This document shows, piece after piece, positions 1 through 7,040 of a stretch of 11,027 bases of DNA. The notes under the pieces were generated by a model, which saw only the letters and a program-made list of their open reading frames with translations, did not search any database and was not told the origin of the DNA. A program made the position numbers and the translations under genes. The stretch is taken from contig JAEYPG010000497.1 in NCBI GenBank assembly GCA_023410975.1, positions 1-11,027 on the forward strand, in the 5' to 3' direction. Source of the DNA: Pseudomonadota bacterium. GTDB taxonomy: Bacteria > Pseudomonadota > Gammaproteobacteria > Burkholderiales > Burkholderiaceae_C. The first letter of the stretch is position 1; each line of letters opens with the position of its first letter.

Positions 1-1226
1 CTCTTGTAGAGCTGCCCAAAAAGTAACGGAGCAACGGTAGAGGCCAACGTGATCATCCCGAGGTGGATGCCAAACAGCGGCCCGTAGTCGCGCATGCCGA
101 AGTAGCGTGCCATCAGGAACGCCGCAATGTCGAACTCCGCGCCGGCGCCGATACCGATCAGCATCACGGCCAGTGCCAGCATCATGGTGTCGTGGGGGGC
201 GGTGTGGCCCAGCAGCCAGCATCCCAGCGCCGGCAACGCCATCGCCACGGCAGCCACACCTGGGGCCCAGACTCGGTCGACGAGGTAGCCGACGACCACG
301 CGTCCGAGGATCAGCGACAGCCCGAAGCTGCCGAAGACCTGTCCGGCGGTTGAGGCATCGAGCCCTTTGTCGCGCAGCAACGGCACGGTGCTCGTCACCA
401 TGGCAACGACGGCGGCCACCACCATGGACAAAGCGATGTTCAGTGCCCAGTAGCGCGGGCTGCGAAGCGCAGCCTTGAAGGGCACGCCTCCCGGCGCCGG
501 GCGGGAAACCTGGGTGCTGCGTGCCGAGGCCGTTGCTGCAACCTCACCCGGCTCGACCATCCATAGCCGTACCAGGGGCAGCACGATGCCGGCCGGCAGC
601 ACTGCCAGCACCAGCAATCCGGCCTGCCAGCCCCACTTCGCCGTGGCAGCGCTCACGGCGGCCGGGATGATGATGGCGGCCAGGCCCGTGCCCGAAAGCA
701 CCAGCGCCAGGGCCAGCCCGCGGTTGTGTTCGTACCAGAGGTTGACGATGTGCGTCCAGGTGACCTGCATGGTACCCATGCTGCACAACGACAGCACCAC
801 CAGCATCACGTACAGGCTGCTGATGGATGGCCCCATCTGTGTCATCGCCACGTAGGCCAGCGACAGCGCCAGCAGCGACACGGTCGTCACGCGTTTCATG
901 CCGTAGCGCCGGTTCAGCCAGCCCACCACCTGCGCGCTCACGATGGCGCCCAGGAAGAGGAAACCCACCGCCGACTGGATCGCACTGCGCTCCCATCCGA
1001 AAGCCTGCTGCCAGGGCAGAGTGAGCGAGCCGAAGGCATACAGCATCGACGCCGCAGCATTGGCCGCAATGCCCAGCGTGGCAATGATCACGATGCGCCA
1101 GGCCACGCGGAACTCGCTGAGGTCCAGGCGCAGGCCGTTGCTGCCCGAGTGCGTTTCGTGGCCAGCAGCGCTCGCGCCGCCATCGACCGGAATGGATCGG
1201 TCTGCGACCGGTCGTGTGTTGCTCAT
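1..1226 (-). CDS. MFS transporter, carboxylate-type (3' end outside window)
   Basis: Reading leftward from ATG at 1226 there are 408 uninterrupted codons to the window edge, so only the stop and a few C-terminal residues should be missing (family length about 400-430). The protein begins MSNTRPVADR, has a cytoplasmic N-terminus of about 42 residues, then about 12 hydrophobic segments in two halves separated by a polar loop (about 226-255). The MFS signature loop between TM2 and TM3 is visible as GWLNRRYGMKR (102-112) with a degenerate copy GYLVDRVW (313-320) in the second half; GAEFDIAAFLMARYFGMRDYG (about 362-382) near the end resembles the organic-acid/monocarboxylate MFS porters common in Burkholderiales. 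It is probably an inner-membrane importer of an organic acid; the substrate is not readable. No good Shine-Dalgarno precedes the ATG, so the start is moderately certain. It is divergent from the catabolic operon. Confidence 0.85.
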   Translation of the reverse strand, partial: MSNTRPVADRSIPVDGGASAAGHETHSGSNGLRLDLSEFRVAWRIVIIATLGIAANAAASMLYAFGSLTLPWQQAFGWERSAIQSAVGFLFLGAIVSAQVVGWLNRRYGMKRVTTVSLLALSLAYVAMTQMGPSISSLYVMLVVLSLCSMGTMQVTWTHIVNLWYEHNRGLALALVLSGTGLAAIIIPAAVSAATAKWGWQAGLLVLAVLPAGIVLPLVRLWMVEPGEVAATASARSTQVSRPAPGGVPFKAALRSPRYWALNIALSMVVAAVVAMVTSTVPLLRDKGLDASTAGQVFGSFGLSLILGRVVVGYLVDRVWAPGVAAVAMALPALGCWLLGHTAPHDTMMLALAVMLIGIGAGAEFDIAAFLMARYFGMRDYGPLFGIHLGMITLASTVAPLLFGQLYK

Positions 1227-1518
1227 GGGGTGATTCCAGGCAGGTGGGCCATGTCGTTCCCGCGCGGGGCGACGGCCCTGTGGCTGAAGCGGGCCCCGTA
1301 CGGGCGGCCCTCCAGGGGTTGAGGGAAATGCCGGCAGCTCGCAGCGGGCTCGGAACGGCCCGCGTCCTTTCGCGCGCGAGATGCCGGCGCCGTCGTGCCT
1401 GCGGAACTGGCACGCCCCGGGGCAGGCACACCGGCAAGGCAGCTTTTATCGCTGCACCCGAAGGGTCCTTGATGGGGTTGCCTGGCGGCTCGCGGAAGAC
1501 GGGGTGGGGTGACAGGCA

Positions 1519-1547
1519 TTGACGGCGCGTTGGAGGAAAAGTCTAAT
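1519..1547 (+). promoter_or_regulatory. Sigma70-type promoter for the catabolic operon
   Basis: A TTGACG -35 box (1519-1524, five of six consensus bases) is followed after exactly 17 bases by TCTAAT (1542-1547, five of six). The expected transcription start is about 1553-1556, leaving a leader of about 38 bases before the TTG start at 1593. It lies in the only A+T-rich patch of the intergenic region, directly upstream of a closely packed eight- to nine-gene unit. Confidence 0.7.
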
Positions 1548-1550
1548 AGC

Positions 1551-1575
1551 TGAACAGATTCAATCAATCTGTGCA
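1551..1575. promoter_or_regulatory. 25-bp palindrome, candidate repressor operator
   Basis: The arms TGAACAGATT (1551-1560) and AATCTGTGCA (1566-1575) are inverted repeats matching at 9 of 10 positions around a 5-base centre, CAATC. The inner 7-base arms match perfectly. The site starts four bases after the -10 box and covers the predicted transcription start, the usual place for a repressor that blocks open-complex formation. The regulator family cannot be named from the site, and no regulator gene is in the window. Confidence 0.6.
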
Positions 1576-1582
1576 AATCTAC

Positions 1583-1586
1583 GGAG
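1583..1586 (+). promoter_or_regulatory. Ribosome binding site GGAG supporting a TTG start
   Basis: GGAG ends six bases before TTG at 1593. It decides for the TTG start over the in-frame GTG at 1641, which would place translation right at the first beta strand of the Rossmann fold and has no comparable site upstream. Confidence 0.6.
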
Positions 1587-1592
1587 TTACCC

Positions 1593-2306
1593 TTGGATTC
1601 CACACCTGCGGCGGCTGCCGCTTCACTTTCTTCCCGCCGGGTGCTGGTGACCGGCGGCCTGGGTGCGCTCGGACGTGCGGTGGGCGACCTGCTTGCCGAG
1701 CGCGGCGCCCGCGTGGTGCTGCTCGATCGCGCGCCGGCGCACTCGCTGCCCGGCATGGCTGGCGTGCTGGGCGACGTCGACCTGGGCGACCAGGCGGCCG
1801 CGGCTGCAGCGCTGGAGCAGGCTTGCAGCCTGTTGGGCGGCCTGGACTCGCTCGTCAACGTCGCTGGCGGGTTCCGCTGGGAGACGCTGGAGGGCGGCAG
1901 TGTCGAATCCTGGGATGCGCTGTACGGGATGAACCTGCGCAGCGCCGTCGTGGCCAGCCGCGCAGCCCTGCCGTACCTGCTGGCCGCAGCACCTGCGGCG
2001 ATCGTCAACGTCGGCGCATTGGCGGCCAACAAGGCTGCCCTGGGCATGGGCGCGTATGCGGCGTCCAAGGCCGGCGTGGCCCGGCTCACCGAGGCCCTGG
2101 CCGAGGAGCTCAAGGACCGTGGCGTGCGTGTCAACGCGGTGCTCCCGAGCATCCTGGACACGCCGGCCAACCGTGCGGACATGCCTGATGCGGATTTCGC
2201 GCGCTGGGTGCATCCACAGGCGCTGGCCACCGTGATCGCGTTCCTGCTGTCCGACGATGCGCAGGCGGTTACCGGCGCCTGCATTCCCGTGGCAGGGCGG
2301 GTCTGA
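1593..2306 (+). CDS. Short-chain dehydrogenase/reductase lacking the catalytic serine
   Basis: A 237-residue classical-length SDR. The cofactor motif TGGLGALG is at 20-27, Asp45 at the end of beta strand 2 favours NAD(H), NVAGG is at 89-93, and the active-site YAASK gives Tyr155 and Lys159. The serine normally 13 residues before the tyrosine is Ala142 (context NVGALAANK), so the standard Asn-Ser-Tyr-Lys tetrad is incomplete. From memory, a GGFRWET-containing SDR subgroup in proteobacteria shares this feature, and dihydropteridine reductase also has Ala there. It opens the operon behind the promoter and operator. Expected role is cytosolic oxidation or reduction of a hydroxyl/keto intermediate; the substrate is unknown. 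The start is TTG, supported by GGAG six bases upstream. Confidence 0.85.
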   Translation: MDSTPAAAAASLSSRRVLVTGGLGALGRAVGDLLAERGARVVLLDRAPAHSLPGMAGVLGDVDLGDQAAAAAALEQACSLLGGLDSLVNVAGGFRWETLEGGSVESWDALYGMNLRSAVVASRAALPYLLAAAPAAIVNVGALAANKAALGMGAYAASKAGVARLTEALAEELKDRGVRVNAVLPSILDTPANRADMPDADFARWVHPQALATVIAFLLSDDAQAVTGACIPVAGRV

Positions 2307-2309
2307 AGC

Positions 2310-2795
2310 ATGGGTGCACCAATGCAGTGGACCGAGGCCTACCTGTTGGGCTACCCGGCCATGGATGCGACGCACCGCGACTTCGTCGACTGCGTTGCCG
2401 CATTGCAGGCCGCCGGCAACGCCGATGTGCTCGCACGGCTGGATGCAGTGGCCACGCACCTGATCGAGCATTTCCATCAGGAAGAGGCGTGGATGGCCGA
2501 CAGCGGTTTTCCCGCCGCGCAGTGCCACGCCGACGAACATGCAGCGGTGCTGAAGTCCGTGCGTGAAGTCAGGGCGATGCTGGACGACGGTGCGCAGGAC
2601 CCGGCCCGGGTGCAGGTCGCACGTGACCTGGCGGCAGCGCTTGAGAACTGGTTTCCCGGCCATGCCGATTACATGGATGCCGCGTTGTCTCACTGGATGA
2701 GCAAGCGCGCGCATGGGGGCGCGCCGGTGGTGCTGCGACGTGGGGTGGCCAGGACACCGGAAGATTCCAATGTCCAGGAGGACTGTTTGAAATGA
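2310..2795 (+). CDS. Bacteriohemerythrin, di-iron oxygen-binding protein
   Basis: 161 residues forming a single hemerythrin domain. All seven expected di-iron ligands can be placed: His22 (ATHRDF), His54 and Glu58 (HFHQEE), His73 and His77 (CHADEH), and His118 and Asp123 (HADYMD). Hemerythrins bind O2 reversibly at a non-haem di-iron centre and act in oxygen storage, delivery or sensing. There is no fused signalling domain. About 30 polar residues follow the last helix, slightly longer than usual. ATG 2310 lies 3 bases after the SDR stop; an in-frame ATG at 2322 is an alternative, and neither has a strong ribosome site, suggesting coupling to the SDR. Its place inside a CoA-ester catabolic operon is unusual, since no oxygenase is encoded in the window. 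Confidence 0.92.
   Translation: MGAPMQWTEAYLLGYPAMDATHRDFVDCVAALQAAGNADVLARLDAVATHLIEHFHQEEAWMADSGFPAAQCHADEHAAVLKSVREVRAMLDDGAQDPARVQVARDLAAALENWFPGHADYMDAALSHWMSKRAHGGAPVVLRRGVARTPEDSNVQEDCLK
2776..2781 (+). promoter_or_regulatory. Strong ribosome binding site AGGAGG
   Basis: A full AGGAGG lies inside the end of the hemerythrin gene, 10 bases before the ATG at 2792. It fixes the start of the FAH-family gene and is one of the strongest sites in the operon, suggesting high independent initiation there. Confidence 0.7.
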
Positions 2796-3778
2796 GACTT
2801 GTGACCTATGAACGCGCCCAGGGCGTGCAGCGCTGCGGTGCGTTGATCGAGGCCGGCCAGGCCGTGCTCGATCTGGGACACGCGGCGCAGATCGCGCTTG
2901 GGGGCGATACGGCGGCCTTCGGCAGCGTGCAGGCCCTCATCGAGGCCGGTCCGGCGGTGTGGGAGGCGGCTCGCAATCTGATTGCGCGCGCACCGGCTGA
3001 AGCGGTGCTGGCGCGCCAAGACGTACGCCTGCGCGCGCCCATCCAGCCACCGATCCAGATGCGCGACTGCTCCTGCTTCGAACTGCACCTGCGACAGAGC
3101 TTTGCCGCCGCAAGACGGCTGCGTGCGATGCGCACGCAGGACCCCGAGGCCACGCTCAAGGCCATGAGCACGCGCGCCGACGATCGAGTGATCGACACCT
3201 TCAACCGCCAGCCGATCTACTACAAGTGCAACCGCTTCGCCACCATCGGCGCCGATGACGATGTGGTGTGGCCTGCCTACAGCCAGGCGTTGGACTTCGA
3301 GCTCGAGTTCGGCTGCTACATCGGCAAGCGTGCCAAGGACGTGCCCAAGGAAAAGGCGCGCGAGCACATCTTCGGCTACACCATCTTCAACGACATCAGC
3401 GCGCGCGATGCGCAGGCGGTCGAGATGGGCGGCATGCTGGGTCCGGCCAAGGGCAAGGACTTCGACACCGCCAACGTGATGGGACCCTGCCTGGTCACGG
3501 TGGACGAGTTGCCCGATCCCTACCAATTGACGATGGTGGCGCGCGTCAACGGCCAGGAGTGGGGCCGTGGCAACACCAGCACGATGCGCTGGACCTTCGA
3601 GGACGTGATCGCCCATGTCTCTCGATCCGAGACGCTGTACCCGGGCGAGTTCCTGGGCTCCGGCACGGTGGGCAACGGTTGCGGACTGGAGCAGCTGCGC
3701 ACGCTCAAGCCAGGCGATGTGGTCGAGCTGGAGGTCGAGGGCATTGGTGTCCTGCGCACGCGCATCACCAAGCCGTGA
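2792..3778 (+). CDS. Fumarylacetoacetate hydrolase (FAH) family enzyme
   Basis: 328 residues: a variable N-terminal domain, then the FAH catalytic fold. The metal-binding triad is visible as Glu170 and Glu172 (DFELEFG) and Asp201 (FNDISARD). The lysine-containing KGKDFD segment (221-225) and an RDCSCFELH segment (91-99, His99) are also typical. Family members use Mg2+ or Ca2+ to hydrolyse C-C bonds of 1,3-diketo acids, decarboxylate oxaloacetate-like acids, or isomerise/hydrate related compounds, so the exact reaction is open. The pairing with SDRs recalls the non-phosphorylated L-fucose/L-rhamnose routes, where an SDR makes a 2,4-diketo acid that an FAH-family enzyme splits. The start overlaps the hemerythrin stop by ATGA and has a strong ribosome site; its own stop overlaps the next gene's GTG. 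Confidence 0.92.
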   Translation: MRLVTYERAQGVQRCGALIEAGQAVLDLGHAAQIALGGDTAAFGSVQALIEAGPAVWEAARNLIARAPAEAVLARQDVRLRAPIQPPIQMRDCSCFELHLRQSFAAARRLRAMRTQDPEATLKAMSTRADDRVIDTFNRQPIYYKCNRFATIGADDDVVWPAYSQALDFELEFGCYIGKRAKDVPKEKAREHIFGYTIFNDISARDAQAVEMGGMLGPAKGKDFDTANVMGPCLVTVDELPDPYQLTMVARVNGQEWGRGNTSTMRWTFEDVIAHVSRSETLYPGEFLGSGTVGNGCGLEQLRTLKPGDVVELEVEGIGVLRTRITKP

Positions 3779-4758
3779 GACGTCGCACCGCATCGAAGGC
3801 GCTGTGCGCGGCCTTGCTGCCCGGTGCGGGACTCGTGCCCGGCGCCGTGCGCGCGGCAGTTGACACGACAGCGAGGCGGCCGATCACGTTCATCGTGCCG
3901 TTCACCGCAGGAGCCGCGCCCGACGGGCTGGTGCGCGCGTTGGCCCGTGAGGTCGGCCAGCAGGCGGGTGTGCCGGTGGTCGTCGACAACAGACCCGGGG
4001 CCGGCTCGGCGCTCGCCGCCACGGCGGTGTCCCGGGCCACGCCCGATGGCCACACCGTGCTGGTCACGGGCAACGTCACGATGACGGGGAATCCGCATGT
4101 CATGCGACGGCTGCCCTATGACCCCGCCAGGGATTTCACGCCCGTGACGCCGCTGTCGCGCGGACCGATGGTCCTGTACGTCAATCCGGCCAGGGTCGTG
4201 TCGGCCTCGGTGCAGGATCTGGTACAGCGGCTGCGCAGGCAGCCGCGGCGATACTCGTTCGCGTACACCAGCATCACCAGCCGGCTGCCGGCCGAGGTGC
4301 TGCAGCATGGGGCCGGCAACCGGCTCACGGGCATTCCCTACCTCAGCGGTGCAGCAGCCCTGTCCGACCTCCTGAACGGGCGCGTCGATCTGCTGTTCAC
4401 CGATTTCTCGCCCTGGCCCCATGTCGCGTCGGGACGCCTTCGCGCCCTGGCCGTCACCGGCCCCTTGCGCAGTCCCAGCGCACCGGAGTTGCCGACCTTT
4501 GCCGAGGCCGGTATCAAGGACATGGACATCGGCTTCTGGATCGGGGCTTACCTGCCGGCACAGGCTGACGAAGCGCTCGTGATGCGGCTGCAAGGCTGGC
4601 TTCGGCATGCCGGTGCTTCGGCGGCGGTGCAAGAGGCCCACAAGCGGCTGGGAACCGTGGAATTCACGCTTGCGCCCGCGCAATTCGCGCGTTTTCAAGC
4701 CTGGGAGATGCAAACATGGGGACACCTCATTCGTCAGGCGGGGATCGAGGCGCAATGA
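3775..4758 (+). CDS. Bug/TctC-family periplasmic solute-binding protein
   Basis: 327 residues starting at GTG 3775, which overlaps the FAH stop (GTGA). This start gives a clean export signal: MRRRTASK, a hydrophobic core to about 22, and probable cleavage after AVRA near 27. The mature protein has the Bug fold hallmarks: ITFIVPFTAGAAPD (37-50), in which Asp50 marks the ligand loop, VVVDNRPGAG (68-77), and LPTFAEAG (239-246). The segment that usually resembles YGSSGNG before the second ligand loop is YSFAYTSITSR here, so the pocket may be atypical. Bug proteins bind small carboxylates in the periplasm, usually for a TctAB membrane pair, but none is encoded in the window. It may supply an unlinked TctAB or act as a sensor. 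The position supports an organic acid as substrate. Confidence 0.88.
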   Translation: MRRRTASKALCAALLPGAGLVPGAVRAAVDTTARRPITFIVPFTAGAAPDGLVRALAREVGQQAGVPVVVDNRPGAGSALAATAVSRATPDGHTVLVTGNVTMTGNPHVMRRLPYDPARDFTPVTPLSRGPMVLYVNPARVVSASVQDLVQRLRRQPRRYSFAYTSITSRLPAEVLQHGAGNRLTGIPYLSGAAALSDLLNGRVDLLFTDFSPWPHVASGRLRALAVTGPLRSPSAPELPTFAEAGIKDMDIGFWIGAYLPAQADEALVMRLQGWLRHAGASAAVQEAHKRLGTVEFTLAPAQFARFQAWEMQTWGHLIRQAGIEAQ

Positions 4759-7040
4759 GTCAGGAGCCGGGCATCCTCGATGGTTTGCGGGTGGTGGATC
4801 TGGCCCAGGGCCTCGCGGGCCGTGCGGCAACACGCTACCTGGCCGAAGCCGGAGCCGACGTGGTGCGGATATCGCGCCCCGGCGCATGCGAGCTAGGCAC
4901 CGGGACGCTGTTTCGCGTGCTCGACCGCGGCAAGCACCCGATGGCGCTCGATCCAGCCGATGCGCCTGGCCTGAAGCGGCTGCATGCTCTCCTGGCCGCG
5001 GCCGATGTGCTGGTACATGACCTCACGCCCTCGCAAGCTCGCGCGCTGGGGCTCGACGATGCCGCGCTGGCAGCGCTGAACCCGCGCCTGGTGTTCTGTG
5101 CCATCGGCGGCTGGCCGCAGCGCCACGCGCGGGCCGACGATCCCGTGGCAGAGACGCTGGTGCTGGCACGGCTGGGCCTGCTGGACGAGCAGCCCGGGCA
5201 TCGCGACGGCCCTGTATTCATCCGCATGCCGTTTGCCGGCTGGATCGCGAGCTGGCTGGGTGCCGTGGGCGTGATGGCTCGGCTCATCGCTCGCGACCGC
5301 AGCGGCACGGGTGGTGCGGCGCACACGAGCCTGGCGCAGGCGGCCCTGGTGCCGATGACGATGCACTGGTCCCGCGCGCAACGGCCCAGTTCCGTCTTTG
5401 CCCAAGGCCTGCCCAAGTCGACACCCATCCCCCTGCACCAGGCCAGCGACGGCCAATGGATCCACGTTCACTACTCTCCCGATGCCGCGCCGTGGATGGC
5501 GCAGGCGCTCGCTGCCATGGGCCCCGAAGCCGTGGCCGCGGAAAACGCCAAGTACCCGCCCAGCCATGTTGCGCCCAACTTCGGGGCCAACAAGGCCATC
5601 ATCGCCACCCGGCCTGCGCAGGAATGGGTGCGCCATTTTTGGGAACACGATGTGGCGGCCCAGATCGCCGCCCCCTTCGGCGCCATCTATGCAGACGAAC
5701 AGGCGCGTGCCAATGGCTACGTCGCCGAGGTGGAAGACCCGGTCCTGGGCCCCACGCTGCAGCCCGGTCCTGCCGTGCACGTGCTGCCGCCTTGCCGGGT
5801 GCAGGTGTGCGCCACGGCGTTCGACCTGGATGTCCCGTGGCCGTCCCCATCTGCCTTGCCGACATCGGCTCCTGAGGCAGGGCGGGCCTGCCACGCACAG
5901 CCGCCGCTGCACGGCCTGAAGGTGCTGGACCTGGGTGCGTACCTGGCCGGTCCGTTCGCCTGCATGTTGCTGGCCGACCTGGGCGCCGAAGTGGTCAAGG
6001 TGGAGCCGCCCTCGGGCGACGCGATGCGGCGCCTGGAGCGCATCTTTGCCGGTACCCAGCGGGGCAAGCGCGCACTTGCACTCAGACTGGGGACGCCGCA
6101 GGCGCAGCCGGTGTTGCAGGCGCTGGTGCGCCAAGCCGATGTGGTGCACCACAACATCCGGATGCCGGCCGCGCGCAAGCTCGGGATCGCGCCGCAGCAG
6201 TTGCGTGCGCTCAAGCCCGAACTCGTCTGTGCTCACGTCAGCTCTTACGGTCCGCACGGCCCCCGTGCCGACTGGCCCGGCTTCGACCAACTCATGCAGG
6301 CCGCCTGCGGCTGGGAGCTCGAGGGCGGTGGCAAGGGCAACCCGCCGATGTGGCTGCGCTTCGGCGTGGGCGATCACCTTGCCGCGGCGGCCTCGGTATT
6401 TGCAGTGCTGCTGGGCCTGTATCGCAAGACGCGTACTGGCCAGGGACAGGCTGTGGCTGCCTCGCTGCTTGGCGCGATGCTGACCACCGTGGCCGAGGCC
6501 GTGGCGCTGAGCGACGGCAGCATCACGCCCATTGCCCACCTCGACCAGGACCAGGCCGGCATTGCGCCAACGCACCGCCTGTACCGCTGCGCCGACGCCT
6601 GGGTGGCCGTGGCAGCCTTCTCGCCGCAGGCGGTGGCCGCGTTCGAGTGCCTCACAGCCAGCGATCCACAGGCTCATTTCAGCCGGCTGACGCAGGCCCA
6701 GGCCCTGGCCAGCCTCGATGCGGCCCGCGTGCCGGCCGCGCCGGTCCTGCAGGCCCAGGGCGAACCCTTCCTGGACGATCCCGCGCACGCGGCCGCGGGC
6801 CTGCATGCCAGCTACATCCACGCCGAATACGGCCAGATGCGGCAGATCGGCGCGCTGTGGGACTTCGGCGATATGCCGCTGTCCCTGCACATCGCACCAC
6901 CAGCCCTGGGCGAGCACAGCGAAGCGGTACTGCGCGAGCTGGGACTGGACCAGGCCGCCATTGACGCCCTGGTGGAAGCCGGCATCACGCTGTGCCGACC
7001 CGCCACGGCGATGGCTCCTACTGCGAAAGCGACGACATGA
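4755..7040 (+). CDS. Fused double-domain CaiB/BaiF (type III) CoA-transferase
   Basis: 761 residues, about twice a normal class III CoA-transferase, made of two tandem CaiB/BaiF domains joined near 365-385. Domain 1 starts ILDGLRVVDLAQGLAG (7-22) and domain 2 starts LHGLKVLDLGAYLAG (385-399). Domain 2 has the expected catalytic aspartate, Asp540, in LRFGVGDHLAAA. Aligning the equivalent helix of domain 1 (about 155-185) back from the RSGTG/RTGQG turns puts Gly162 at that position, so the first domain looks catalytically dead and probably structural. A similar division is known for DddD, where only the second domain carries the active Asp. The enzyme should move CoA from a donor thioester onto a carboxylic acid, activating the operon's substrate. 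ATG 4755 overlaps the Bug stop and follows GAGG by 4 bases; an in-frame ATG at 4716 lies inside the Bug gene and is less likely. Confidence 0.9.
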   Translation: MSQEPGILDGLRVVDLAQGLAGRAATRYLAEAGADVVRISRPGACELGTGTLFRVLDRGKHPMALDPADAPGLKRLHALLAAADVLVHDLTPSQARALGLDDAALAALNPRLVFCAIGGWPQRHARADDPVAETLVLARLGLLDEQPGHRDGPVFIRMPFAGWIASWLGAVGVMARLIARDRSGTGGAAHTSLAQAALVPMTMHWSRAQRPSSVFAQGLPKSTPIPLHQASDGQWIHVHYSPDAAPWMAQALAAMGPEAVAAENAKYPPSHVAPNFGANKAIIATRPAQEWVRHFWEHDVAAQIAAPFGAIYADEQARANGYVAEVEDPVLGPTLQPGPAVHVLPPCRVQVCATAFDLDVPWPSPSALPTSAPEAGRACHAQPPLHGLKVLDLGAYLAGPFACMLLADLGAEVVKVEPPSGDAMRRLERIFAGTQRGKRALALRLGTPQAQPVLQALVRQADVVHHNIRMPAARKLGIAPQQLRALKPELVCAHVSSYGPHGPRADWPGFDQLMQAACGWELEGGGKGNPPMWLRFGVGDHLAAAASVFAVLLGLYRKTRTGQGQAVAASLLGAMLTTVAEAVALSDGSITPIAHLDQDQAGIAPTHRLYRCADAWVAVAAFSPQAVAAFECLTASDPQAHFSRLTQAQALASLDAARVPAAPVLQAQGEPFLDDPAHAAAGLHASYIHAEYGQMRQIGALWDFGDMPLSLHIAPPALGEHSEAVLRELGLDQAAIDALVEAGITLCRPATAMAPTAKATT

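Larger units (their letters stand above)
1227..1592. other. Divergent intergenic region with promoter and operator
   Basis: These 366 bases lie between the divergent MFS gene and the SDR that opens the operon. No convincing gene is present; long open frames on the minus strand here are antisense shadows of the SDR gene. The right end (about 1535-1590) is markedly richer in A+T than the surroundings and carries the promoter, palindrome and ribosome binding site listed separately. The left part holds a 10-bp palindrome, CCCGTACGGG at 1295-1304, and a small GCAGC/GCTGC inverted repeat at 1439-1455; both are short enough to be chance in G+C-rich DNA. I found no convincing leftward promoter for the MFS gene. 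Confidence 0.7.

Noticed and set aside
1295..1304. CCCGTACGGG palindrome as an operator for the MFS gene
   Set aside because: Ten bases is short for G+C-rich DNA, and no convincing leftward promoter lies near it.
1439..1455. GCAGC-N7-GCTGC inverted repeat with a nearby GATAAA as a leftward promoter
   Set aside because: The matching -35 region is poor (TCAAGG or similar) and the stem is only five bases.
1223..2311. Long minus-strand open frame of 362 codons across the intergenic region and the first SDR
   Set aside because: It is antisense to a clear SDR and its translation is low-complexity Arg/Ala/Ser/Pro text without any domain, as expected from G+C-rich shadow frames.
4893..6917. Minus-strand open frame of 674 codons opposite the CoA-transferase
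   Set aside because: It lies entirely antisense to a well-supported two-domain enzyme, and its translation is rich in His, Arg and Gly with no recognisable motif.
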